From positions 277,871-341,870 of the forward strand of contig CAJNDS010002220.1 in the NCBI GenBank assembly GCA_905221605.1: a stretch of DNA of 64,000 nucleotides. The letters are read 5' to 3'. The notes beneath the pieces were generated by a model. That model saw only the letters and a program-made list of their open reading frames with translations. It did not search any database and was not told where the DNA came from. The stretch is from Symbiodinium natans. Its lineage: Eukaryota > Sar > Dinophyceae > Suessiales > Symbiodiniaceae. A program made the translations under genes and the position numbers. Every line of letters starts with the position of its first letter. The stretch's first letter is position 1. Shown piece after piece: positions 19,411 through 42,100 of this stretch.

Positions 19411-19653
19411 ATGGCCACGAGCGAGCTGCGTGCCGTGCTGGAGAGGCTGGCCGAACAGGGAAGGCAGCTCCGGACCATCAGCTCGAGGTTTCACCGTTCC
19501 CCGTCTCAATATGCTCGCGACGAGTTTGCCAGCCTGGATCTGAAGGGGGACATCGGGGACCTGGCCCTCACCCAGGCCGTGCGCATCGCGGACGTGCACA
19601 CCAGGTACATCGGGCGGGAGGCGCGCAGGCTTGTGCAGGGTTTTGTGGATTAA
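19411..19653 (+). CDS. Compact 80-residue ORF, possible retrogene
   Basis: Begins MATSELRAVLERLAEQGRQL and ends ARRLVQGFVD then TAA. Third positions are over 80% G/C, far above chance, and the ATG context GAGCCATGG is good. The frame is also open upstream to an acceptor at 19321, so it could be the last exon of gene C. The relict leader match and the absence of introns favour a retroposed gene. The sequence is mostly charged helix; no family recognised. Confidence 0.6.
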   Translation: MATSELRAVLERLAEQGRQLRTISSRFHRSPSQYARDEFASLDLKGDIGDLALTQAVRIADVHTRYIGREARRLVQGFVD

Positions 19654-19961
19654 CGTCGATCACGGAGCGCTGGCCGGTGCTCAAATTAATGCAAGATCTG
19701 ATTAATAAAAGCATTTGTTGTTGACGGAACTTTTTTTTTGGCCCAAACCTCCGGGAAGACTACTGTCCATTACGGGAGCCAAAGGCTCCAAAATGCACAA
19801 GGAAACCCCCGGGATTTAAAGAAAAAGATTTGGGAGGCCCAAAAATTTGGAGTTGCTGAAGGCTGCAGGAATGATGGAAAGACCGCCGGCCTGCGAGGAC
19901 GAGAAGGACAGAGATTTTGAATTGCTTAAGTAATGATACAGCGTGCTCTCGGATTTTCTAG

Positions 19962-20355
19962 AATTGGAGACTGCAGCAGAAAACTGCGATTCCATACTAC
20001 TTTTCATCTAGGATCATTGCATCATTGCCCAAATCATTCGCTCCTGACCTACCCCTTACGGGGCCGGAATTCAGGCGAGAATTTGGGATTCATAAAAGCC
20101 CCCTAAAATACTGGAAAGCCCGGCGGAGCCACCATGACGATCAGCGCAGAGAGTTTGACTTGCTTAGCAAGCAATTGCCCACATCCTCTCCTGTTTTTGG
20201 AGTTGGAGGCTGCAGCAGAAAACTGCGATTCCTTACTACTTTTCATCTAGGATCAGTGCCCAAATCATTCGTTCCTGACCTACCCGTTACGGGGCCGGAA
20301 TTCAGGCGAGAAATTGGGATTAATAAAACCCCTCAAATAATGGAAAGCTCGCATG
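19962..20355 (+). repeat. Imperfect tandem duplication, unit about 240 bp
   Basis: CTGCAGCAGAAAACTGCGAT, then CATCTAGGATCA and ACGGGGCCGGAATTCAGGCG, occur in the same order near 19971 and 20210. A poorer third copy may precede them. Differences between copies change amino acids in the open frame, so it does not look protein-coding. Confidence 0.75.
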
Positions 20356-20408
20356 ACGAGGCAAAAACATAAGCCTTCCAAGCACCGGAACCCGCTGGCC
20401 AAGACATA

Positions 20409-20470
20409 TACGGCCGGCCACGTTGGAGTTGTTCAATACGTGGCTTAGCTCGAACACGGGTGTGAGCTCC
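20409..20470 (+). pseudogene. Ankyrin-repeat remnant
   Basis: Reads TAGHVGVVQYVA, stop, LEHGCEL, matching the GHxxVVxxLLexGa ankyrin core but interrupted by TAG. No other repeat flanks it. Confidence 0.4.
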
Positions 20471-21513
20471 GTTGGATGGCATCCTGAGCATGCCACAGCC
20501 CTCCGCCGGATGAGGCTGGAATACAGAGGGCGCCTTTCGGATCAACAACTTTTGCGTGGGCACGGCAGCTTAAAAGGGTTGCCCCCGGTAGCTCTCTGCT
20601 AGACTCAGGTCGGGGTGGGCGCTTGCTGCTCACCTCCTCTTCCTGCGCCGCGGCCATGTCATGGTGCGCTCCGAACTGTTCGTCCTGCAGCTGATCGGTG
20701 TCATTTGCGCCTCTCCTATTCCCATTCTCTGCATTGCGAGCGCATATCGAAGGGAGAGCAGGCATATGCCAGGTCGTGAGGGGCACCCCGAGCGAACATT
20801 GTTCGTGCTGCGACCACTGTCCTCCACCCCAAAATCCGAAACCTCGTGGTTAGGGGGACAAACTTTTCCGTGCTTCTGATTAATAGGGCCCCTCCCCCCC
20901 GCGAGAACAATGGGAAGGGGTCTTTTTTTCCCAGGCAGGGTTGGGGGGTGGGGGGGGGGGTGGGGGGAGGTGCGCGGAAAGGGGCTGTTATTTTGTGTCC
21001 TTTTCCGCTCCTCTTCTGGCGGCTGGAGAACGGCTATGGCCACCGCGTACGCCTTGACCGCAGTAGTGTATGCGTTTGTAAACAACTCACCCCCAAATCG
21101 GTTTCAGTTTCAGTTTCAGTGGGGTTCTGTATGCCAAAAACAGCGCAAACCACAGCTCGTAGTCACCGCAGGCTGCGTGTCGCACGCGTTTGCTTTTTTG
21201 TCCCCTCTTGATTGCTCACGCGTAGTCGGTCAGGGCGACGGACCTGGCGGTTTGGATGTATAATTACCGAAGCCCACCTTTTCTTGTTTTTGGGGAGGGG
21301 GAAGAGGGGTACCGTGATCGTCATCGTGGTTGCTGCCTGTTGTGTTTGTTGCTTCGTGCGTTGTTCCAGCGGGCTGGCACCTTTAGCTTCGGCCGGAGAT
21401 GTCCCCTTTTTGTTAGTTAGGCCAGGCGCGTGAGCCTCGGCCAATTCTCCACTCCACTACCCCACTCCACTCCAAACCCGAATCCTCCTCCAAAGTCCCG
21501 AACTCAACTAATG

Positions 21514-21612
21514 TAGGGGTCAGAATAATTACGAATATTATTTTTTTATGGCCCTTTTATTATACTCTAGTAACCCCAAAATCCCATTCTAATTATTAAG
21601 GCCCCTATTTTA
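21514..21612. repeat. MITE-like element, AGGGGTCRGAATAATT family, copy 2
   Basis: Begins TAGGGGTCAGAATAATTACG and ends CTAATTATTAAGGCCCCTAT. This is the cleanest copy and shows the palindromic ends best. Confidence 0.7.
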
Positions 21613-21853
21613 ATCCCCAAGCCCTGAGCCCCCCCATCCAAAGTTTAGAGCTAAGCCCGAATCCTTTAAGACCCTGATTAGATCCCAATTCGGCTTCCAG
21701 CGGCCCTTCCTCAGGCTTTCTGAACCCCCGAACGGTAAACTCGAAACCCTAAACCCCACACTCTAAGCCCTGGTAACTCTAAACTCTAAACGCTTCATCG
21801 CCCCACGTGGGAATGCACTTTCAAAGGTTTTCAGAGCCAACCTTGGAGCTCAG

Positions 21854-33546
<11,693 letters not shown>

Positions 33547-33636
33547 GCAGGCCTGAACATCCTTGAGCCGCAAGAACACCCTTAAAGGGTTACTCTTTCC
33601 CGCGGTGAACTCTGGCTGTGAAAATAAGAAGGATAG

Positions 33637-33827
33637 TCAAATTCCTGGCGTTTTGAGCAATATACTGTTGCAGTACAAGAAGTTAACCATAAGGAAAGCA
33701 CTGCAGAAGAACTGCTTGTGACTTATCCGGACACGGACGACGAGGAAACAGTGGCTTGGGTTGAGGCACAATCCGCCGACACCGTGGCTCCTCCGGCCGA
33801 AGATACCGCAAGCAACTATGGGCTCAA
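33637..33827 (+). CDS. Gene E exon, acidic
   Basis: The 5' boundary is uncertain (33637-33676). The 3' half (VTYPDTDDEETVAWVEAQSA) is clearly coding and leaves AA at GT donor 33828. An overlapping frame upstream (IPGVLSNILLQYKKLTIRKA) is also open, so two exons may be packed here. Confidence 0.55.
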
Positions 33828-35283
33828 GTAGCAGGAAGTCTGTCTTTGTTTTTTAACCCACCGGCAAAATACTCTACTCACCCCAGTCTGGTTCTCATCA
33901 AGAAGAATCGTAGTAGTTGCAAAGGCATCGACAGCCCGTGGCTCACACCACTGGCTCGGTCGGCGACCACAGCGAAGGACGCATGGACCCCTTCCTTGGG
34001 CACAGTCCCCGTCAGAAGCCAGGATGTGCCAGACAACATGCAGCGTGTCACCGGCTTCCACCACGGCTTCTGCTACATGCCGAACGGCTTCACCTCCCTT
34101 CCAAACAAGGGCTATGGCAGTGTGAACTGTGTCAACACCAGCACGGCGCACGCGTTTGAGAATGCAATCCGCAATCGCATGCTCACCGCCGCGGCTGGGG
34201 GCTCGCAGAGAGTGGACATCGTACACTTGCCTGTGCAGGGCGTGCAGGTGAACGTGGAGAAGTGGTGTGGAGGCCGCATGCAGCAGGCAAACGAGAAGCC
34301 GATGGTGTCTCCAGAGGTGGTCTCCGCCTTGATGGCAAGGGAGCAACTCTTTAGGCCCTTGGGACATTTTGATATTTTCCCTTCTTGGGTTTAGGAGGAT
34401 CATATTCAGCAACATCTTTCAGAGGGTTGTAAGAGGATCATATTCCAGGAATATTTCTCAGAGGGTTTTTAAGTGCCATCCTAGGCAAACAGATCGCACG
34501 ACATCCCACCCCGCGCTGCCCAGCTCGGGGGACCAAGCGACGAGAGCCCAGCGTGCGGGCACCATGGCCTTGAAGAAGGCGAGGGCCATGATGCCAGCTG
34601 TGGCTCGGTAGCTATAAGTTCCCCTTATTGGGGGTTTAAGAGGATCATGTTTAGGAATTGGGTTTAGGAGGATCATGTTTAGGAGTCTTTTTTCAGAGGG
34701 CTCTAAGGGTTATGCTTCCCCTTATACTGGGTTTAAGAGGATCATGCTTAGGAGTGTTTTTCCGAGTCTTAAGGAGCATGTTTAGGAGTATTTTTCCCTT
34801 TAAGAATCATGCTTAGGAGTATTTTTCCGAGTCTTAAGGAGCATGTTTAGGAGTATTTTTCCCTTTAAGAATCATGCTTAGGAGTATTTTTCCGAGTCTT
34901 AAGGAGCATGTTTAGGAGTATTCTTCCCAGGGTTTTGAGGGGCCCTCCGAGGTGGATCTTCAGCCCACGGTTCCAAACGTCCGCCCTCGACGCGGGCGGC
35001 GGATCCCAAGGTCCTCGACGCGGCCTGAGAAGCTTAGGAGCTGAGTGAGCACATTACACTTTTTGGGAGACTATACCCCCCCCCCCTATAAAACTAAAAG
35101 TGTAGGCTTTTTTGGGTGCTTATGAACTCAGCAGCTCAGGAAACGATGAAAGGCTCGAAGAGATTCGCAGAGCTCCCCGTAAGACCTCTCATGGATCCAT
35201 TCGATCTGCGGAGGGCGGCGTTTCCCAAGCAATATGGCTGCCCGGATGGAAGATCCTGGGTGCTGAACTCCGGGCCTCCCTAA
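33637..35283 (+). CDS. Gene E: RRM-like (Mei2-type?) protein
   Basis: Exons 33637-33827, 33887-34342, 34485-34607, 34964-35010, 35135-35178 and 35230-35283 (stop) all close phase. It may continue gene D. The second exon contains GFCYMPNGFTSLPNKGYGSV and later VNCV-A-FENAI, resembling the strand-loop-strand of Mei2-like C-terminal RRMs (YxPxxF..N.GYaFvNf). An RNA-binding role is inferred, weakly. Its introns are short and introner-derived, without telomeric arrays, unlike its neighbours. Confidence 0.55.
33887..34342 (+). CDS. Gene E exon, RRM-like
   Basis: Acceptor CTCTACTCACCCCAG. It begins LVLIKKNRSSCKGIDSPWLT, carries the MPNGF/NKGYGSVN motif, and ends PEVVSALMARE at a GC donor (GCAACTC). 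It is the longest exon in the multi-exon models. Confidence 0.7.
34343..34484 (+). mobile_element. Introner-like element forming a GC-AG intron, copy 2
   Basis: GCAA is repeated at both junctions. The intron starts GCAACTC and ends GCCATCCTAG. Removal keeps frame. Interior GGGACATTTTGATATTTTCC, GAGGATCATATTC and TTTCTCAGAGGGTTTTTAAG match copy 1. The internal GATCATATTC-CAGAGGG unit is duplicated. Confidence 0.75.
34485..34607 (+). CDS. Gene E exon
   Basis: Reads QTDRTTSHPALPSSGDQATR and then MALKKARAMMPAVA, basic and G/C-rich at third positions. If the GT at 34608 is not used, TAG at 34609 is the stop. Confidence 0.65.
34608..34963 (+). repeat. Intron built of tandem introner-derived units
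   Basis: Units with AGGATCATGTTTAGGAGT and CTTAAGGAGCATGTTTAGG, about 60 bp, repeat five or more times. They expand the 3' half of the introner element. Ends at acceptor GTGGATCTTCAG. Confidence 0.8.
34964..35010 (+). CDS. Gene E exon
   Basis: Reads PRFQTSALDAGGGSQ between GATCTTCAG and GTCCTCG; 11 of 14 G/C third positions; phase fits both sides. Confidence 0.55.
35135..35178 (+). CDS. Gene E exon
   Basis: Acceptor AACTCAGCAG, consensus donor GTAAGACC. It reads QETMKGSKRFAELP, phase 0 at its end. Confidence 0.65.
35230..35283 (+). CDS. Gene E terminal exon
   Basis: Acceptor GGCGTTTCCCAAG. It reads QYGCPDGRSWVLNSGPP then TAA; phase 0 matches. Confidence 0.6.
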   Translation, partial: QYGCPDGRSWVLNSGPP

Positions 35284-36132
35284 GTTGAGGGTTAAGCGTT
35301 TGACATCATCTGACGCTGAATCAAAGACCTGAGCTGCTAAGCTGAATAAGCTGAACTAATTTGGAGTGGCTTGGTGATGCCTGGAGTCAGCAGAAGCCCA
35401 ACTGAATTCAAACATGCCCATCCGCAGGGGACGTGTGCTTGCATGGCATAAGTGCAACGACCTTTCAGATCACATTGGTTCCAACAAGAAAGGCATTTTG
35501 GGGGTTCCCGAACTTAGGGGGTACCTTATTGGGGTCTGTATGATAAGGGAATCGAGTATTAGGGGATATGTATGAGGGGATATGTACTCGGGGTCCCCTA
35601 TTTTCTGCAACTTCAGTGAAGTTGGCAATTCGACCCGACGGCACATAGTGCGTTGAATGCCTTTGGAGGCTGCACGGTGCCGTTTGATCGAACAGCTTTG
35701 ACCATTTGACAGCTCGTCAAGAACAGGAATTGGTTTCATTTGGGGTTTAGGGTGTAGGGTTTAGGGTTTAGGGTTTAGGGCTTAGGGGGTTTGGGGCTTA
35801 GGCCGGTGTATGCTACTGCTGGTTAGGGTTTACGCTTTTTTGCCGAGTTTTTGGCGATGCGCGTCACGTCTACAGGCCCCCTTGTGGCTGCGCAAAGGGC
35901 CACCGCCACAGAGCCTGGCCTATCAAATTTGAGAAGATCCCGGTCCTCTTTCATATTCTTACTTCGCCTTTAGTTGAACTTTAAACTTTTTGGGGTAGTA
36001 GGAATATTAAAGTTTAACCTTTGTCCCCCCTTGGTTATTGGAGAAGTAAGTATTGCATCCAAACTTCACAGTCTGCAAGAACCCCTGAGTCGCTAAACCC
36101 TACAGTCGATACTTCATGCCCTTCCTTCGGAG
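35284..36132 (+). other. Gene E to gene F spacer
   Basis: Contains a GGGGTACC-family foldback copy (35490-35610), a TTTAGGG array (35745-35800) and the second TAGTTGAACTTT repeat copy (35971-36050). No supported exon. Confidence 0.5.
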
Positions 36133-36176
36133 GAGTCCTTGGACCAGGATGCCCAGTACTCCTGTTATTCCTTTTG
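36133..36176 (+). CDS. Gene F exon
   Basis: Acceptor CCCTTCCTTCGGAG, donor GTAGGGTT. It reads ESLDQDAQYSCYSF, 10 of 14 G/C third positions, and leaves TG. Confidence 0.65.
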
Positions 36177-39100
36177 GTAGGGTTAGATCCCCTCAACAGC
36201 CATGTAAGCAACATAAAATTGCATCCGTTTTCGTCTTAGTTACTGGGCAACCTAGTGGACGTACTTCCGGGATTGGGGAGGGCATGCCTTCCAACAACTA
36301 TCCTGGAGTCAGGCGTTTTCTGGGGTTGCTTTCGACATTGGGGGTATTTCTCAAAATAGGGGTACCCCTTTTATACCCCCAAAATAGAATCGAATCCCTT
36401 TAAAGGGACCCCGAAAAAGGGCACCCCAGCTTTTTGAAACCCTGATTCTGAGTTTCTATGGACCCACGTTGAATTTGTTTAGCCTGCCCAGATCCGCCCC
36501 AGTATCTGACAAAATCGCCTGCGAGAGCGACGGCAGCGTCGTCTGTCACTTCGCCCTGTGAACGTCTCAGCCAAGTCGGTGGGGAGCAGTCCGCTACAGA
36601 TTATATCGGGCTCGGAATAATTACTGATCGTATTCCCTTATGGTCCCCTTCTAATTTATAATATGCTAACCCCCCAAAACCCTGTTGTAAGTATTAACCT
36701 GTATTAGGGCCTGAGGTAGGGTGCGTAAAGTTTAGTGTCGGGGTTTAGGGTTTCTGGATTTTGCGGTCTTCTGTTAGGGCTCTGACAATGCGAAGTACTG
36801 CCCTGCTCACCTGACTATTCCCAGGCGCGGCATCTTTTCAAGAAAGATCCGCGCGACTGTACGCTAATTCGTGCTGACAGCACCCGAATTTGCAGCAAGT
36901 CTGAAGCAAACAGCCGCTAGGATGCCCAGCAGTGCTCTTTGTATTTTAGGGTTTAGGGTTTAGGGTTTAGGATTCAGGGTTCAGGGTTCAGGGTTACATA
37001 TAGTTTAGGGTTACGATCCCTAATGTTGGTTTTTAAGCAGAAACAGGCGGCTCTTTTCATTGTAAGGGTGCTGGGCAGCCTAGTTGAAGAATGAGGCTTT
37101 CAGTGTTCAGGGTTTGGGTTATTTCATCGGGTGTAGGGTTTAGGGTTTTAGGGTTTAGCTTCCAGGGCTCAACGCCCAGTTGATTGCTTAGAAGATGACA
37201 GTTCCCTGCGCCGTGTTTTGGACGGGTGTGACTTTTCAAGTCTGTGTAGTCCCAGCATATTCGCGGGCGGAGGTTTAGGGCTTATAGGGTCCAGGGTTTG
37301 TATAGGTCAACGTCAACACCCTCCCCCAAACCCAAAAGCCTAAAAAGGTCCTGAGCCACAGTTTCCTCTAAACCCTAAAGCCCGAGCTCTAGACCCTAAG
37401 CCCCAAACCCTAAACCCCAAACCCTAAACCCTAAACCCCAAACCCCTACACCTCGTAGATCCCTGAGGCCCGTGCGACTGCCTCTTCGGAGGCATCTGCT
37501 GCTGCGCGCACGTCTCAGCGAAAACCCGCCCTCGACGGGACTGGAAGTTAGGGTTTAGGGTTCAGGGTTTCGGGTTTAGGGTTTAGGGCTTGGGGTTTAG
37601 AGTTTGGGGAAAAAAGGGTTTAGCTAGAGCAGAGTCAGGGTGACTACCCTTGGGAAATTCCTAGCTGGCCCAGGGCCACTCTCCTTTGCAACAAGCCTAA
37701 CGTCGACTGCTGAGGGTGGAGGCAGTATTTGGAAAGCTCGAAACAGAAAGGTGTGGCTGGGTTTAGGGGTTTTTAGGATTTAGGGTTTAGGGTTCCACCC
37801 TAAGCCCTAAAACCTAAAGAGAGTATTGGCCATGTAGGGTCTGCAAATCCTGCGCCGAGATTGGAGCAGCAAAGCAACGACATGAGCTGCTGGCTACTCA
37901 GTTTAGGGTTTTAGGGTTTAGGGTTTATAGGATAAGGACTCAGTGCACTTTGCAAGGTCGACGGCGTCCCCGTTAGGGCCTTCTCACGAAGAACGAACTG
38001 CGCCTAAAAAAGTCAGAGCGCAGCGACAGACGGAGGTGAGGACGTCCCTTGCAAGGTAGGACCTTGGGACATGTTGAGATTTTCCCTCGTTGAGTTTAAG
38101 AAGATCATATTCAGGAACGTATGTTGGACGGGCTTGTTGGTGCCAACCTAGTTTACATGACACGATTTATTTCAGCTTCACCCCCCCCCCCCCCTCACCT
38201 CATCACCCAGGCCATTGAAAGGTGCCGGCCCAGGGTTCAAGATTCGCGTGTTTAAGGTTGAGGGCTGAGGCTTCCTCAGCTCGAAGCCCTCAACCCTCAA
38301 CCCTAAACCCTCAAAATCAACCTGAAAGCCTCAACCCTAAACCCTAAACCCACTAAGCACCCGATGTCACGACATGCCTCCACCCCAAACCCCCAAACCC
38401 TAAACCCTAAAACCCTAAAGCCCTAAAACCCTAAACCCTAAAACATTAAGCCCTAAACCCTAAAACCCTAAACCCTAAACCTTAAACCCTAAACAACCCC
38501 CACCCCCCAAGCACTACACAAGGGTGTTGGCACTCCAAGGCTGGAGCTGACTGGTGAGCCCTACGTTTGCTGTTGGGCACCGAGGATTGAGGGGGAGGGT
38601 TTCCATGGCGATGTAGAGGTGGTGGAGAGGAGAGGAACTGGGTTTAGGGTTTAGGGCTTAGGGTTTAGGGTTTAGGGTTTAGGGTTTACAGACCAAGGTT
38701 TTGCACGGTCTCTGACTTCAAGGCTCAGGCAAAAGAGGTGAGGGTTCAAGTCTTGAAGGCAGATTTCGCGTTCTTTGGCTTTGGCTTCCCCTAAGCCCTA
38801 AACCCTATAAACCCTAAACCTTAAACGCGAAACGCGAAACCCTAACCCTAAACCCTAAGCCCTAAGCCCTAAACCCTAAACCCTAAACCCTAGCCCTAAA
38901 CCCCGAACCCTGAACCTGAACCCTAAGACAGAAAGAGAGTTGAGTTTCCAGCAATCGAGGCCTCGGGGAGTTTCTGAAGGACTTTCGGGTTGTTGGACTC
39001 CCTAGGATCTGAGCAGGAGAATCCCAGAGCCATGGTCCAAAGAAGAAGGCCCAATCTCGGTTAAGGGTTTAGGGTTTAGGGTTTAGGGTTTAGGTCTGGG

Positions 39101-42100
39101 GTCGTAAGGTCCTGAGTTTTGGGTTTAGGCCTTCGGCGGTTTAGGGTTTGGAGTTTCGTTTCCTGCATTAGGGGTACATTATTGGGGTCCTTAGTATATG
39201 GGCATCCTACTCTTTGGGGCTCTACATTGTGGGTCCCCCATCTTCTTAAACCTCCATATGACCCCTCAGAACAACTCCAACCCTAAACCATGAACCCTAA
39301 ACCCTTACACCCCCATGAAGCTTGCCCCGGGCGAACAGCTTGATGAGGTGCTGGCCTCTGTGAGGCCCTGGGGATCGGTTCAGAGTGTAGGTAGGGTGTT
39401 TGGGGTTTGTTTAGGGTTTTGGGCTTAGGGTTTATAGAGTTTAGGGTTTAGGGTTTAGGGGAAGCCAAATAGTCGGAGACCGCAAGTTGTCGCAAGGGTT
39501 GGCATGTCCGGGTTCATGCCATCTTCGTGTAGAAGGTCCCGAAGCCTGAACTCCAACATTACCCCAAGCGTTCTGCCCGGTGTCCTTGCAAGCCTTCGGC
39601 GGCTTGAGGGTTTAGGGTTTAGGGTGCACAACCAAATTTGCTCACTGGGGTTTGAAAGTTTGTTCTCAAGCCCAGGCTTAGTCCTCTGTTGCATTCAAGG
39701 TGCTGCACTATCCGAACTGCCCTCCCGGCGTTGATCAACAAAAGGGCACATGATGTACAATCACAGGGTATAGGGCTTCGCAGTCCCTCAACCCCTGATT
39801 GAGCCCCCTTAGCCCTACGTATTCCTAACCCCTGTCAATCCTCAATACCCTGTTCAGCGATCCACCCCCTCCACTCCAAACCTACCAAAACCCACACCCT
39901 GTACCCTAAACCGTGTTGCCAGTGTGGGCCTTTGGGCGACCCTCAACCGGAGATCCCCTGCCTTTGCTGTGAGGCTGCGGGCTGTTGTCAAAGGGATGGG
40001 TGGGCTTTTCGAGGCCTTTCTTGGCGTTCGAATAAGGGCTTTTGGTTAACCGCTACAATTTGCTTAAGAACCACCCAAGAAATATCTTCCTTGTAAGGAG
40101 ACCACGAGCTCCAACACCCTAACTTCTCAACCGGCCGCAGCCTGGATGTCAGGGTTCAGGGTTTAGGATCTAGGGCTAGGGTTTCGAGTTTAGGGTTTAG
40201 GGCCCAGGGCCAAGTTTCGCGGTAGACTGTTCTCGCGACAAGCATTGTTGTTTTGTTCAAGGGTTCTTGGGTTGACTCGGAGAAGCTTGAGTCACTTCTT
40301 CAAATTACGGCCATTGGGTGGGGTTCTTATGTAAATCTGAAGTGCACGGCTTGGAAAGGGAAGGAGAACCCTAAACCCCAAAACCCTGAAGGATATTGGG
40401 GTAGACATTGAAGGGCAACCTTTGGGGCCTTTTAGTGTCAGGGTTTCAAGCGCCTTACTTCAGGTGGCAAGGGCCATGTTCCAAGGCTGAGAGTCCGTGG
40501 TTGAACTCCGATGTCAGGTCCTAATCTTGTTCTGTGTACAGAACACAAACTCCTCCATCTCTGACATGTTAATCTTTCCCTGCGCACATAAACTTACATC
40601 TACCTATTCATATGAACCTTAAGTCGAAACCCTCAGCCAACGTCCTAAAGCCACAAACCAGTCTGCCCACGCCCTCCTTGTCGTCAGGGCTGGGATGGAC
40701 CCCTAGTCCCTATAAACCTAGGTGTCCCTACATTACCCCTAAGGTCCGTGTAAGGGTCCCTCCTTTAGTCCCTTGTCCCTTCATGAAAAGGCTCCCAATA
40801 TGGCCCAGAAATTCCCGTCGAGGGCCTCTAAAAAGGGCCCCCAAAACCCCAGATTACAACCTCAGAGGTCGAACCCTAAACCCTAAACCCTAATCCCTAA
40901 TCCCTAAATCCTAAACCCTAAACCCTAAACCTATGGCCTTGATTGTTGGGCTTGCCAGGTGCTCTTATGCCCGCAGGTGGCCATGAGCGCCAATCGTTTC
41001 TTCGTGCAGCCTGAGGGCCCAGAGCCAGGGCAGCCCGTGTGCTCTCCTAACATCAAATCCAGGGCTGGAGGGTTTAGGGTTTAGGGTTTAGGGTTTAGGG
41101 TTTAGGGTTTAGGGTTTAGGGTTAGGGTTTAGGGTTTGGGGTTTAGGGTTTAGGGTGTAGGGTTTAGGGTTTAGGGGGTTTGGGGCCTAGGGATAGGGGT
41201 TTAGCGTTTTGCCCCCCCCCCCCCCCCCAAAAAAAAAAAACAAAAATTCCCCGGTGTTGCGGCCATGTTTGCGGCTTGGAAGCTGTGAAACATACATCAG
41301 CTGGCTTGCCTGTCTTTTGCCCAGGCCCAGGGCCTTGGCACCTGGCAGCTGGAAGCCATGGGCCTGCACCCCCGAAACCCGAAAGCTGATGTTCCCCTAC
41401 TAACAGTCCTTAATGGGCATGAACAGAGGGGGTACTAGAATCCCGAGTACGGAGTGCTGGTACAAGGGGAAGCATCCCACAAAGCAAGAAATAAGCTCCC
41501 AGGCCCATGCTTGGGAAGCCCTAAGCCCTTGAACCCCAGATCCTCAACCCTTTCAGCCCTCATTCCCCCGACTTGGGCATCCCAAAACTGGTTTAGGGTT
41601 TAGGGTTTAGGGTTTAGGGTTTAGGGTTTAGGGTTTAGGGTTTAGGGTAACACCTAAGCCCGAAACCCCAAACCCAAGGTCCCGATTCGGCCTGATGAAC
41701 ACGCCGGCGGACAACGCGCTGGTGGACGCCGCGAACTGCCTGGCGCCGGGCCCAAGGTTTTAGGGTTGAGGGTTTAGGGTTTAGGGCTCCGGATTCGGGT
41801 GGAAGGTGTGGAAGGCGGCCTCAAATAATCCCTTCCCCCCAATAATGTTGACTTCGCATTAATAAACCCCCCCCCCCCCTTCATTGATCAATCTCTCCGG
41901 CCAGGGCCTCCTCAATAATGTTCGCCTAAATCCTGGTAGGACGTACTATTAGTTTTAGTATTAGGTAGTAGCACCACGCCCGAAAAAACCGGATTTCCCG
42001 GGTCGGATTTTACAATTGTGGCGGGTTACAATATTGTGTTCCGGCAGCGGGATTTTACAATTGCGGCGGGAATCACTAATGTGAAGTCAACATTACTAAA

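Larger units (their letters stand above)
19654..21853 (+). other. Intergenic region with local duplication and ankyrin remnant
   Basis: No convincing exon. Contents: an imperfect tandem duplication (19962-20355); an ankyrin-like remnant (20409-20470); a repetitive G/A-rich tract (20935-20975); a MITE-like copy (21514-21612); and CCCTAAA-like units from 21725. Telomeric arrays are absent from about 19.7 to 21.5 kb. Confidence 0.5.

Noticed and set aside
20025-20372. 115-codon forward ORF
   Set aside because: It spans the tandem duplication. The differences between copies all change amino acids, which is not the pattern of a conserved protein, and third-position bias is absent.
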